Source: WHTK01 sp963711035
GTDB taxonomy: Bacteria; Chloroflexota; Dehalococcoidia; DSTF01; WHTK01
Assembly (NCBI GenBank): GCA_963711035.1
Contig: CAVQCN010000001.1
Coordinates: 930,001-994,000 of the forward strand
Direction of reading: 5' to 3'
DNA length: 64,000 nt
Part shown: piece after piece, positions 25,891 to 33,998 of the stretch
Layout of the letters: every line of letters starts with the position of its first letter
Position numbering within the stretch: the first letter of the stretch is position 1
Position numbers and translations under genes: made by a program
The notes under the pieces: model-generated
Database searches by the model: none
What the model was told of the DNA's origin: nothing
The model's input: the letters and a program-made list of their open reading frames with translations, nothing else

Positions 25891-26412
25891 GTGGAGGCAG
25901 CCAACCTGGACTGGGGTAAGTGCATGGCGGACGTCCTGCGCCGCAACGGCATGCATTTGTTCACGACCGTGCCCGACTACATCGTCAGCCAGGTGCTGGA
26001 TCACCTCTGGGCGGACGAGGAGTGTCGCGTCGTTACGGTGGCCCGTGAGGAAGAGGGGCTGGGCATCCTGAGCGGCGCCTACATGGCCGGCCGGCGCGGC
26101 GCCTTGCTGATGCAGAACAGCGGTCTCGGCAACTGCGTGAACACGCTCGGCTCGCTGAACGTCGCGGCGCAGATACCCGTCGTCATGGTGATCAGTCACC
26201 GCGGCGACCTGGGCGAGTTCAACTCGGCGCAGGTGCCGATGGGTCAGGCGACGGAGCGCATCCTCGACGCGCTCGAGATCCGCCACGTCAAGCCGGCCTC
26301 GATCGATGAGCTGGAGGCGCAGGCCGATGGGCTAATCAAGCTGGCGTACACGCGCTCCCTGCCGGTGGCGTTCGTGCTGCCGCCGGAGCTGACGGGAGGC
26401 AAGGCGGGATGA
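25891..26412 (+). CDS. ThDP-dependent decarboxylase, N-terminal (alpha) subunit, sulfopyruvate/phosphonopyruvate decarboxylase-like
   Basis: 173 residues, equivalent to the PYR domain of ThDP enzymes. The segment V-A-R-E-E-E-G-L-G-I-L-S-G-A-Y contains the catalytic glutamate that activates the cofactor, and Q-N-S-G-L-G-N-C follows. The GTG start has GAGGAGGTG upstream. The stop overlaps the start of the beta-subunit gene (ATGA). The two-subunit arrangement and size match the ComD/ComE sulfopyruvate decarboxylase pair and relatives of phosphonopyruvate decarboxylase. No coenzyme M or phosphonate genes are nearby, so the 2-oxoacid substrate is open. Confidence 0.8.
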   Translation: MEAANLDWGKCMADVLRRNGMHLFTTVPDYIVSQVLDHLWADEECRVVTVAREEEGLGILSGAYMAGRRGALLMQNSGLGNCVNTLGSLNVAAQIPVVMVISHRGDLGEFNSAQVPMGQATERILDALEIRHVKPASIDELEAQADGLIKLAYTRSLPVAFVLPPELTGGKAG

Positions 26413-26984
26413 TCACGCGCGGCGCGGCTACCCAGATCCTTGTCTCAAAGCTCACCAACGAGGTGGTCGTCACCAACCTGGGTCAGGCGACGCAGGAGAT
26501 GCAGCAGGTTGGCGACCGCGACCTCAACTGCTACACGTTCGGCTCGATGGGCCAGTGCTCGTCGGTGGCCCTGGGCATCGCCCTGGCGCGGCCGGACGTC
26601 AAGGTGATCTGCCTGGACGGCGACGGCTCGCTGCTCATGAACCTCGGCGTGCTCTGCACCGTCGCCAACAACGCGCCGTCCAATCTGGCGCTCGTCATCT
26701 GGGACAACGGCGTGCACATGACGACAGGCGGCCAGCCGACCGCCACGTCGTTCAAGAGCAGCCTCGCCGGTCTCGCGCGCGGCGCCGGCGTCGACGCAGG
26801 CCACGTCATCGAGCCAGCCAACGAGGAGGAGCTGGAGCACGCTTTCGAGCGCATCCTGCACGAGGATGGCCCCTTCGTCATGCCGGTGAAGATCGAGAAG
26901 GGCCTCGCGCCCGGCCGCCTGGACCGCGACGTGATCGGCTACAAGCTGCGCTTCATGAAGGCGATCGCGGGGCTGACGCCCTAG
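26409..26984 (+). CDS. ThDP-dependent decarboxylase, C-terminal (beta) subunit
   Basis: 191 residues equal to the PP domain of ThDP enzymes. The diphosphate and magnesium motif is L-D-G-D-G-S followed by N-L-G-V-L and, about 27 residues after GDG, the V-I-W-D-N-G strand. The upstream F-G-S-M-G-Q-C segment is typical of ComE and phosphonopyruvate decarboxylase. It overlaps the alpha gene by 4 nt, so the two are surely co-translated. The active site would form between the subunits. Confidence 0.82.
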   Translation: MITRGAATQILVSKLTNEVVVTNLGQATQEMQQVGDRDLNCYTFGSMGQCSSVALGIALARPDVKVICLDGDGSLLMNLGVLCTVANNAPSNLALVIWDNGVHMTTGGQPTATSFKSSLAGLARGAGVDAGHVIEPANEEELEHAFERILHEDGPFVMPVKIEKGLAPGRLDRDVIGYKLRFMKAIAGLTP

Positions 26985-27001
26985 GGTAGGGGCGCATCAT
27001 C

Positions 27002-27457
27002 GTGCCGGTCAGCGTCCGCGCAGCGACCAAGGATGATCTGCCGGCAATCGTCCAACTGCTGGCGCAGCTTTCGCTTGAAGCGCCGCGCGAGAACCTTGGA
27101 CCGCCGCTGCCGATAGCCTACGCTCGGGCAATTGATGCTGTTCTGGCCGACTCGCGGCAGCACCTCCTAGTCGCCGAGGAGGACGGCGAGCTAAGCGGGA
27201 CGGTTTGCTTGATCATCATTCCCAACTTGTCTTACCAGGCGCGGCCGTACGCGATCCTCGAGAACATGGTTGTAGATGAGGGGCACCGCGGCAAGCACAT
27301 TGGTGAAGCGCTGATCGGCCGCTGTCTTGATTTGGCTAGGGCTGCGGGTTGCTTCAAGTTGTCGCTCACCAGCAACAAATCGCGTCATGGATCGCATCGT
27401 TTCTACGAGGCGCAGGGCTTCCGCGCCACCCACGAAGGCTTTCGCTACGACTTTTGA
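27002..27457 (+). CDS. GNAT family N-acetyltransferase
   Basis: 151 residues with a GTG start 17 nt after the decarboxylase stop. The N-terminal V-R-A-A-T-K-D-D-L-P-A-I and the acetyl-CoA-binding motif A V-V-D-E-G-H-R-G-K-H-I-G are clear, and the end F-Y-E-A-Q-G-F is the usual GNAT finish. The acyl acceptor is unknown. It could be co-transcribed with the decarboxylase pair. Confidence 0.85.
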   Translation: MPVSVRAATKDDLPAIVQLLAQLSLEAPRENLGPPLPIAYARAIDAVLADSRQHLLVAEEDGELSGTVCLIIIPNLSYQARPYAILENMVVDEGHRGKHIGEALIGRCLDLARAAGCFKLSLTSNKSRHGSHRFYEAQGFRATHEGFRYDF

Positions 27458-27491
27458 GACGGGCTTCTCTCGCTGGGCAATCAGCCGGGGC

Positions 27492-27523
27492 TAGATTTCC
27501 TCGCTGCGCTCGGAATGACAACC
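27492..27523 (+). repeat. Interspersed repeat R1 (..GGAATGACA)
   Basis: AGATTTCCTCGCTGCGCTCGG followed by AATGACAACC. It belongs to the same family as copies at 43566, 43650, 43711, 44344, 44431 and 44548. Confidence 0.6.
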
Positions 27524-27535
27524 GGTGGGTAAATA

Positions 27536-27570
27536 GAGAGGCTGCAGCATCTTAGACGCCGCAGCCTCTT
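27536..27570. terminator. Stem-loop between convergent GNAT and aminotransferase genes
   Basis: AGAGGCTGC (27537-27545) pairs with GCAGCCTCT (27561-27569) around a 15-nt loop. Only short T-rich flanks follow on either strand, so it may act weakly in both directions. Confidence 0.35.
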
Positions 27571-27639
27571 CGTGTCTCGTCTCGACCGCTGATCCCCTCT
27601 CCGAAGTCGGAGAGGGGGTGGCGGTAGCCGGGGTGAGGT

Positions 27640-28839
27640 CTAGTGTCCGTCCCCCGTCATTTCCGGGGGCGTTTCCTTCGTGATGACGCGCAGGGCGTCG
27701 ATGACGGCATCGGCATCCGCCTCGTTGTTGAAGCTGGCCATGCTGAAGCGCGTGGCGGCCGGGTAGCGCACGCCGCGGGCGGCGATGCGCCAGCGGTCCC
27801 ATAGCGCGTTGACCACCTGCGTCGGCTCCCAGCCCTCGACCTTCACGGCGACCAGGCCGCTCGACTCCTCGCCGCCCTCCGGGCCGCTGATGGCGCAGCC
27901 GGGAATGCTGCTGACGCCGGCGCGCAGCCGGTCGCCCAGCGCTTGCGAGTGCGTCTGGATCGTTTCGGGGCCGACGCTCTGCATGATCTCGACCGCGCGG
28001 CGGAAACCGGCAACCAGCGCCGGGCTCTGCGACGCGAGGCGGAAGCGCTGCAGCGGGTGCGGCGCCCCGGCGGTCTCCCCCGCCTCGGCGCGCTCGTCGG
28101 CGATGCGGTGGGTCATGAACGGCGGCTCGGCGTCGCGCTGATGCTCCGTCGACATGTAGAAGGCGCCGGTCGCCTGCGGACCGCACATCCACTTCTGGCC
28201 GGAGATGGCGTAGAAGTCGGCTCCGATACGGCGCGGGTCGACGTTGATGTGGCCAGCCGTCTGGGCGCCGTCCACCAGCATCGTGGCGCCGCGCTGGTGG
28301 GCGATCTCGGCGATCTCCCTCACGGGCAGCACGAGGCCGCAGGAGAACTGGATGTGGCTGATCGCGACGATGCGCGTCCTGTTGGTGATGGCGGCGTCGA
28401 ACAGGTCGATCATCTGGCGCTTCGTGGCGTTGGCCGGCGTCTCGACGCGCGTCACCTTGACGCCGAAGCGCTCCTCCAGCACGTGCGTCGCGTTCATGAT
28501 CGCCATGTGCTCAAGGTCGCAGGAGACCAGCTCGTCGCCGGGCTGCCAGTTCGTGCCGTAGAGGACGAGGTTCACGCCCTCGGTGGTGCCGTGCGTGATC
28601 GTGACCTCGTTGACGTCGGCCTTGAGCAGCGAGGCAACGACGGGCAGCGCCTCGGCGGTTTGGGCGCGTGCCAGGCGTACGCCCTCGACGCTGGCAGGGC
28701 CGACGGCGGCCTCGCGTTCCATGACGTCGCGGACGACGTCGAGGACGTCTTGTGTCGAAGGGCCGGACCAGCCGCTGTTGAGGTAGATGACGTCGTTCAT
28801 GGCGGGGATCCAGGAGCGAAGCTCGTCGGTTGTCGTCAT
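27640..28839 (-). CDS. Aminotransferase class V-fold PLP-dependent enzyme (cysteine desulfurase/isopenicillin N epimerase-like)
   Basis: 399 residues from MTTTDELRSW; an upstream in-frame ATG at 28923 lacks family similarity. The fold-type I motifs include I-T-H-G-T-T-E-G-V-N, then V-D-G-A-Q-T-A-G-H (PLP pyridine-binding aspartate and conserved His) and S-G-Q-K-W-M-C-G-P with the Schiff-base lysine. The early Y-L-N-S-G-W-S-G-P is typical of the class V subgroup that includes epimerase-like and lyase-like proteins. No mobile cysteine loop of a true desulfurase is obvious. The physiological substrate is unknown. It lies 150 nt downstream of the cupin gene on the same strand. Confidence 0.82.
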   Translation of the reverse strand: MTTTDELRSWIPAMNDVIYLNSGWSGPSTQDVLDVVRDVMEREAAVGPASVEGVRLARAQTAEALPVVASLLKADVNEVTITHGTTEGVNLVLYGTNWQPGDELVSCDLEHMAIMNATHVLEERFGVKVTRVETPANATKRQMIDLFDAAITNRTRIVAISHIQFSCGLVLPVREIAEIAHQRGATMLVDGAQTAGHINVDPRRIGADFYAISGQKWMCGPQATGAFYMSTEHQRDAEPPFMTHRIADERAEAGETAGAPHPLQRFRLASQSPALVAGFRRAVEIMQSVGPETIQTHSQALGDRLRAGVSSIPGCAISGPEGGEESSGLVAVKVEGWEPTQVVNALWDRWRIAARGVRYPAATRFSMASFNNEADADAVIDALRVITKETPPEMTGDGH

Positions 28840-28989
28840 GTCAGTCCTGTGTCTAGGGGATTGGCGTCCCGGGCAATATGGCGCGAAAGGTGGACTGCGG
28901 ACGAATCCCTGGTGAAAGGCCATCCGGCGGCTCGTCAGTCAGCAAACCAACCGCCGGAGATGCCGCGTATCCACCGCTACGTGCGTTGG

Positions 28990-29493
28990 TTAGGAAACGG
29001 CCTCGTAGGCCAGGCGCTTGACGCGGTCCATGTTCGTGCCCTCAATGCGGATGAGCCGCGTGGAGCTCTCGCGGCGCGGCGAGTGCAGCTCGCCCTCGTT
29101 GTAGACCTGGGCCATGCCTGGCTCCAGAGTGTAGACCTTGGCGGCGCGCACCTTGCCCGGCTTGTCGGGCTGCGCCGGCTCTAGCACTTCCCACTCCGTC
29201 ATCTCGGTCTCGCCCATGACCTGGCCGTAGATCGCCCAGGACGGGCCGTGGTCGTGGGGTGAGGAGTTGCGGGCGCCTTCGTAGCCGTGCGCCAGGATGC
29301 AGAAGCCCAGATCCGGGTCCTCGTAGAGGAGCTTGCGTTCGGGTGTGCCCTCGCCGACGTACGCGTTGACGAATTCGTCGTCCTTGAGGACTTGTTCCAG
29401 CAGCTGGCTGATCTGCCTGCGACCTTCCGGCCCCGGGTTGGCCTTCAGGTACTCGTGACACTCGGAGGCAAACTGCTCCAGTGTTCGCTTCAT
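28990..29493 (-). CDS. Cupin-fold protein, cysteine-dioxygenase-like
   Basis: 167 residues from MKRTLEQF at 29493, preceded by GAGGAG; the frame is open upstream to 29616 without similarity. The metal-binding motif S-P-H-D-H-G-P-S-W-A-I-Y-G-Q-V-x-G-E-T is the cupin motif 1 seen in the cysteine dioxygenase group, and G-E-L-H-S-P supplies the motif 2 histidine. It is shorter than mammalian-type cysteine dioxygenase. A mononuclear-iron thiol dioxygenase role is plausible but not proved. Confidence 0.6.
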   Translation of the reverse strand: MKRTLEQFASECHEYLKANPGPEGRRQISQLLEQVLKDDEFVNAYVGEGTPERKLLYEDPDLGFCILAHGYEGARNSSPHDHGPSWAIYGQVMGETEMTEWEVLEPAQPDKPGKVRAAKVYTLEPGMAQVYNEGELHSPRRESSTRLIRIEGTNMDRVKRLAYEAVS

Positions 29494-29707
29494 TGCTTTG
29501 GACTCCTCGATGCGGCTACTAGCCGTCTCGCGGTGTATCACGGGCGGCTCGAAAATGGGCGGGGCTCTTAGCCGCAGTCTACTTCGCGGCAGGTCGAAGT
29601 CAAGCTGGGATTGCATCCCGCGCGGAGTAGCCCGAAGCAGGGACGATTGGCGACACAGTGGTGGCGATGGACCGTCGAGCCGCAGGTAGCGGGCGGCTCC
29701 TGACTTC

Positions 29708-31000
29708 TTACCTCGAGAGCGAGCTCACCGGTTGTGGCTCGATCAGGTTTTCGACCGCGTACGAGGCCTCGCGGACGTGGCGCAGCAACGGCGAGAACAG
29801 GCCCAGTCCGAGGAAGACGGTTGCGAGCATCAAGCCCATGGCCATGACGACGGTGGGCGCGCCGACGGCATCGACGATGACGCCGAGAGGAAGCACGGCC
29901 AGCGCCGAGAGCGAGTAGCCGAACTGCTGCACGCTGGATACGCGGCCGTAGTAGGCGGGTGCGCTGGAAGATATGGCCAGCGTGTTGGTCAGTGTCTGGA
30001 AGGAGCTGAACGCGGCGCCGACGAAGACGAGCGAGACCAGTACCAGCGGGAAGAGGCGCATCAGGCCGAAGACGAAGAGGCTGCTGCCGAACATCGTACC
30101 GGCGCAGACGAGCAGGAACGCCAAGGTGCGAGGCCGGCTGACGTTCGCGACGCCCAGCGCCCCACAGATGGCGCCGATGCCAATGCAGCCCGACATGAGG
30201 CCCAGCCCGGAGGCGCCGACCTTGAGCACGTCTTCGGAGAAAACGGGCAGCAGTTGCTGGTAGGGGTACCCGATGATCATGGCGAAGATGGCGCCTGTGA
30301 AAAGCAATCGCAGCGTTGGGTGGCCCGCCATGTAGCGCACCCCTTCGCCGAGATCGCCGAGCCATCCCGTGACTTGCTTCTTGACGACGGGTGGGTCGCT
30401 GTCGATGAAGAACAGCGCGCCGACGGGGACCAGATAGACGGCGCTGATCAGGTACATGGTGTAGGTCACGCCGAGGAACGGCATGGCGATCAGGAAACCT
30501 GCCGCCGTCGGACCGATGATCGACATCGTCGTGGTGCTGGCGTTGTTGAGCGCCACGGCCGGCGCGACGTTCTCGCGGCCGACCAGGTCGATCATCAGCG
30601 CCTGGCGGCAGGGCCCCGTGAAGGAGAAGAGGACCCCCTGCATGAAGCTCAGCGCCGCGAGGTTCCAGACCGCGACCAGGCCCGTCTGGACGAGAATCGC
30701 AGTCGCCACGCCGACGATTGCGATGTTGGTCTGCACAAATATGAGCAGGGGCTTCTTGCGCATCCGGTCGGCAACGACGCCGCCGATCAGGGAGAGGAAC
30801 AGCATGGGCGCGCCCTGGGCCATCGCGATGAAGCCAAGCGCCGCCGCCGAGTTCGTCAGCTTGAAGGCCAGGTAGCCTCGGGCCAGCATGAACATGGTCG
30901 AGGCGAGCACCGAACCCAGCGTGCAGGTCCAGAGCCATCGGAAGTTGCGATTGCGGAGTATCTCGAAGGCCGGTGGCGTGCTGAACCCCAAACGGTTCAC
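29708..31000 (-). CDS. MFS transporter (12-TMS, DHA3/EntS-like)
   Basis: 430 residues from a GTG, with about 12 hydrophobic helices. The first lines F-R-W-L-W-T-C-T-L-G-S-V and the motif between TM2 and TM3, G-G-V-V-A-D-R-M-R-K-K, match the PF05977/PF07690 group of efflux permeases. A central cytoplasmic loop contains K-K-Q-V-T-G-W-L-G-D-L-G-E-G-V-R-Y, also typical. Substrate unknown; relatives export siderophores or macrolides. It stands alone between the cupin gene and the LLM oxidoreductase. Confidence 0.88.
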   Translation of the reverse strand: MNRLGFSTPPAFEILRNRNFRWLWTCTLGSVLASTMFMLARGYLAFKLTNSAAALGFIAMAQGAPMLFLSLIGGVVADRMRKKPLLIFVQTNIAIVGVATAILVQTGLVAVWNLAALSFMQGVLFSFTGPCRQALMIDLVGRENVAPAVALNNASTTTMSIIGPTAAGFLIAMPFLGVTYTMYLISAVYLVPVGALFFIDSDPPVVKKQVTGWLGDLGEGVRYMAGHPTLRLLFTGAIFAMIIGYPYQQLLPVFSEDVLKVGASGLGLMSGCIGIGAICGALGVANVSRPRTLAFLLVCAGTMFGSSLFVFGLMRLFPLVLVSLVFVGAAFSSFQTLTNTLAISSSAPAYYGRVSSVQQFGYSLSALAVLPLGVIVDAVGAPTVVMAMGLMLATVFLGLGLFSPLLRHVREASYAVENLIEPQPVSSLSR

Positions 31001-31192
31001 TTCCTAGGTCACTGAGCACGGAGCGAGCCGCGCGCGGAAGGATTCGATTCTCGAGGCGCGCTCCGGCAATTGGCCAGCGAGCCGCGGATTACTCCCGAGT
31101 GGTTCCTCCAGGGCGAGGAATGGCTGCTCTCCAGCATACCTGCTTTGGGCAGCCGGCATGTTGCAGCGCTTGACGATTTACGGGCCTTGGGA

Positions 31193-32237
31193 TCAGCGAC
31201 CCGAAGCTGCCTCGGCCGGAGCGGGTTCGCGAGGCTCGATGCCGAAGGCTTTGGCCAGCAGCTCGTAGGAGCGTCGGCGGGCCGCGTGGCTGTGCACGAC
31301 GGTAATGATCATCGAGCTCGTCGACGGTCAGCTCGTCGCACATGCCGGCCAGCAGCTCGTGCACCTGGTCGATGGTGCCGTGGACCCAGCGCGGCCACTC
31401 GCTGTCTTCCTCGGGAGGCGGGTCCGGCGTGTCTCCCAGCGCCTCGAAGGCCTCCTCCGGCGACGGGATGGCGCCGCGCTCGCCGCGCTGGCGCATGATG
31501 CGCCGCATGCGGTAGGCGGTGTAGTGGCGGTCGGCCTCTTCTTGCGTGTCGGCGGCGATAGCAGACGCGGCGATCAGCACCTGGGGCTTCTCCAGGTACT
31601 CGGACGGCTCGAAGTGTCGCAGGTAGTGCTCGATGCTGGCGCGCGTCGGCACCGGGTTGATGAAGTGCGCGGCCGCGTAGGGCAGGCCCAGCTTGGCCGC
31701 CGCGTCCGCGCTCCAGCCGCTGGAGCCAAGCAGCCAGACTTCGGGGCTGCCGGGCATGTGCGGCTGCACCTGGATCTGGCGGAAGGAGTGGTCCTCCGGG
31801 AAGTCGTCGTTTAAGAAGGCGAGCAGCTCCAGCAGGCGCTGCGGGAAGTCGTCGACGCGCATGCCGTTCGGGTTGCGTTGCAGCGCGTACGCGTCCAGCT
31901 GCGTACCGCCCGGCGCGCGGCCGACGCCGAGGTCGATGCGTCCAGGATAGAGCGCATGCAGCATGCGGAAGGTCTCGGCGACCTTGAGCGGCGCGTAGTG
32001 GGGCAGCAGCACGGCGCCGGAGCCGATACGCATGACGCTCGTCTCGGAGGCGACGCGCGCGATCATGATCTCGGGCGCGGTGCAGGCGAAGCCGCCGGTC
32101 GAGTGGTGCTCGGCCAGCCAGTAGCGATGGTAGCCGAGCGCCTCGCAGTACTGGGCCAGCTCGATCGAGTTCTGCAGTGCGTCCGCGGCAGTGAGGCCGG
32201 ACGGAATCGGGGATTGGTCGACAACGGAGAGCTTCAT
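31193..32237 (-). pseudogene. LLM class flavin-dependent oxidoreductase (luciferase-like), frameshift near C-terminus
   Basis: Starts MKLSVVDQSPIPSG at 32237, the standard beginning of the MsnO8/YhbW-type LLM subgroup. E-L-A-Q-Y-C-E-A-L-G-Y-H-R-Y-W-L-A-E-H-H and I-R-I-G-S-G-A-V-L-L-P-H-Y bind FMN. The normal C-terminus E-L-M-I-I-T-V-V-H-S-H-A-A-R-R-R-S-Y-E-L-L is present only in the next frame; deleting the base at 31314 joins it and gives a stop at 31193 (about 347 residues). Uncorrected, the frame continues to 31089 with unrelated residues. Predicted to use reduced FMN or F420 on an unknown substrate. Confidence 0.85.
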
Positions 32238-32306
32238 CGCGTGTACAAGTATAAACGCGGGCGATAGATACACGCCCGCAACTTCCTGAGCAGTCGCCCG
32301 CGGGCG

Positions 32307-33428
32307 TTATTCCCGGCTGGCGGCGTGGAAGTAGCGGTCCGGCTCGCTCGAATCCGCTGGCGGCGTCGTGTCCCGGCCCCTGGCGGGCAGTCCGGCACGC
32401 AGCCAGGCGTCTGTCCCGCCGTTGAGGCTGGTGACGCTCTTGTAACCGAGCGAGAGCAGGTAGTTGCTGGCGCGCAGCGAGCGCACGCCGCCGGCGCAGA
32501 CGACGAGCAGGTCGCGGTCGCGCGGCAGCTCCTGCAGCCGCGACGCCAGATCAGCTTGCGGGACGGAGACCGCGGCCTGGATGTGAGCTCGCTCGTACTC
32601 GTTCGGTTCGCGGACATCCACGATCAGCGGCTCGTGCGTCTCGATCCAGCCCGGTGCCTCCTTGACGTCGAGCTCCGGCACGAAGTCCACGGTGTGGGGC
32701 TCGGCTTCGTAGTACTCTGCTTCGCCGCGGTTGGTGGCGATGATCGCGGTCATGTTCAGGGGCCGCGCCGGCGCCTCGGACGTTGCTTCGAGGAACTGGG
32801 CCTGCGTCATGTTCGCGAGCGGGTTGAAGCGCCGCTCGAAGCCGATGGTGGAGCTGGGCCGACCGCACATGCCCTTGCCGCACGAGCCTTCGAAATGCGC
32901 CGGGAAGACCTCGACGTAGTCGTCCAGCTGCAGCAGGTGGTGAATGCTCTCGAACTGGTCGCGAGCCCCTTCGACGCCGCCGAAGTCGGGCCGTCCCACG
33001 TCGCCAACGAACAGGGCGTCGCCGGTGAGGACGATGGATGGCTCGCTGCCGCGCGGCGGGTTCGTGATCAGGATCGAGATCAGCTCGGGCCGGTGGCCCG
33101 GTGTGTGCAGGATGTCGAGAAAGAGCTGGCCCAAGTGCAGGCGCTCGCCGTCCTTGAGGCCGCGGAAGGGGAAGAGGACGTCCGCGTTTTCGTACATGCA
33201 GACCTCGGCGCCGGTCGCGGCCGCGAGCCGCCTCGCGCCGGAGACGTGGTCGGCGTGGATGTGCGTGTCGATGGCGTACTCGATGGTGAAGCCGCGCTGG
33301 TGCGCCAGCTGCAGGTACGGCTCGATGTTGAGCGCGGCGTCGACCACGGCTGCTTCCTTCGTCTGACGCGACGCGACCAGGTAGGACGAGCACCCGGCTT
33401 CTTCGTTGAGGAACTGCTTGAAGTACAA
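32307..33428 (-). CDS. MBL-fold hydrolase with C-terminal rhodanese domain (persulfide dioxygenase-like)
   Basis: About 373 residues. The metallo-beta-lactamase domain (first ~240 residues) has T-H-I-H-A-D-H-V-S-G, then H-T-P-G-H-R-P-E and T-G-D-A-L-F-V-G-D-V-G-R-P-D, as in ETHE1-type persulfide dioxygenases. The rhodanese domain follows, with V-D-V-R-E-P-N-E-Y and the active-site loop V-V-C-A-G-G-V-R-S. I choose a TTG at 33428 because GGAGGG lies upstream and Y-F-K-Q-F is the usual start of this family; ATGs at 33479 and 33521 are in frame. Likely role: sulfide/persulfide oxidation in the cytoplasm. Confidence 0.85.
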   Translation of the reverse strand: MYFKQFLNEEAGCSSYLVASRQTKEAAVVDAALNIEPYLQLAHQRGFTIEYAIDTHIHADHVSGARRLAAATGAEVCMYENADVLFPFRGLKDGERLHLGQLFLDILHTPGHRPELISILITNPPRGSEPSIVLTGDALFVGDVGRPDFGGVEGARDQFESIHHLLQLDDYVEVFPAHFEGSCGKGMCGRPSSTIGFERRFNPLANMTQAQFLEATSEAPARPLNMTAIIATNRGEAEYYEAEPHTVDFVPELDVKEAPGWIETHEPLIVDVREPNEYERAHIQAAVSVPQADLASRLQELPRDRDLLVVCAGGVRSLRASNYLLSLGYKSVTSLNGGTDAWLRAGLPARGRDTTPPADSSEPDRYFHAASRE

Positions 33429-33543
33429 CTCTTTACCCTCCGGGCGGTGCAACGAGGTGCGAAACCCTGATACCAGCATAGGCGTTGAGATCCGGGCGTG
33501 TGGAGGGAGATTCGGCCCCATTTGGGGGCTTATGACCAGGCCG

Positions 33544-33900
33544 TCAGGCTGTCCCGTCTTTGTTGACCAGCAGGCCGTAGCCGCGCCGCCGGATGGTGTG
33601 GATCTGATAGGGGCTGCTGTGCTGCAGCTTCTCGCGCAGACGGAAGATCATGACGCTGAGGCGGCGGCGCTCTTGCCGTCCGGACGATCCCCAGAGGAAC
33701 TGCGACAGGCTCTCTAGCGAAAGGACGCGGTCGGAGTTGAGGGCCATTTCGAGCAGCAGGTCGAACTCCATGCGCGTGAGGTGGACGTGCTCTTCTCCGA
33801 CCTGCACGCGAAAGCTCTGGACATCGATGTCGACATTGCCGAGCCGCACGTGGCCGGCGTCGGGTCCAGAGGACGCAGTCCTATCGTCCGCCCCGCGCAT
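33544..33900 (-). CDS. Orphan OmpR/PhoB-type winged-helix DNA-binding protein
   Basis: 118 residues made essentially of one Trans_reg_C domain: V-R-L-G-N-V-D-I-D, then L-T-R-M-E-F-D-L-L-L-E-M, then the recognition helix R-L-S-V-M-I-F-R-L-R-E-K-L and the wing I-H-T-I-R-R-R-G-Y-G-L. There is no receiver domain and no partner kinase gene nearby. It precedes the MBL-rhodanese gene on the same strand by 115 nt, so it may regulate it. No SD is seen; a possible -10 TAGTTT (33908-33913) lies 7 nt from the ATG. Confidence 0.8.
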   Translation of the reverse strand: MRGADDRTASSGPDAGHVRLGNVDIDVQSFRVQVGEEHVHLTRMEFDLLLEMALNSDRVLSLESLSQFLWGSSGRQERRRLSVMIFRLREKLQHSSPYQIHTIRRRGYGLLVNKDGTA

Positions 33901-33907
33901 GGCAACA

Positions 33908-33913
33908 AAACTA
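33908..33913 (-). promoter_or_regulatory. -10 TAGTTT close to the winged-helix start codon
   Basis: On the minus strand TAGTTT ends 7 nt before the ATG at 33900, with no Shine-Dalgarno sequence, consistent with a leaderless transcript. Confidence 0.3.
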
Positions 33914-33998
33914 CGTGCGATTGATTACTGGAACGTTTCGAGAGTGCTACAAATAGGTTTCTTGGCCTGAGCAGAGGAGCCGCGGTGTTCGTACGAAC

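Noticed and set aside
25891..26984. Coenzyme M biosynthesis locus
   Set aside because: The decarboxylase pair resembles ComDE, but no other coenzyme M gene is nearby and the host is bacterial.
29732..31015. 427-codon plus-strand open frame opposite the second MFS transporter
   Set aside because: Same artefact of GC-rich third positions; the minus-strand transporter has clear motifs.
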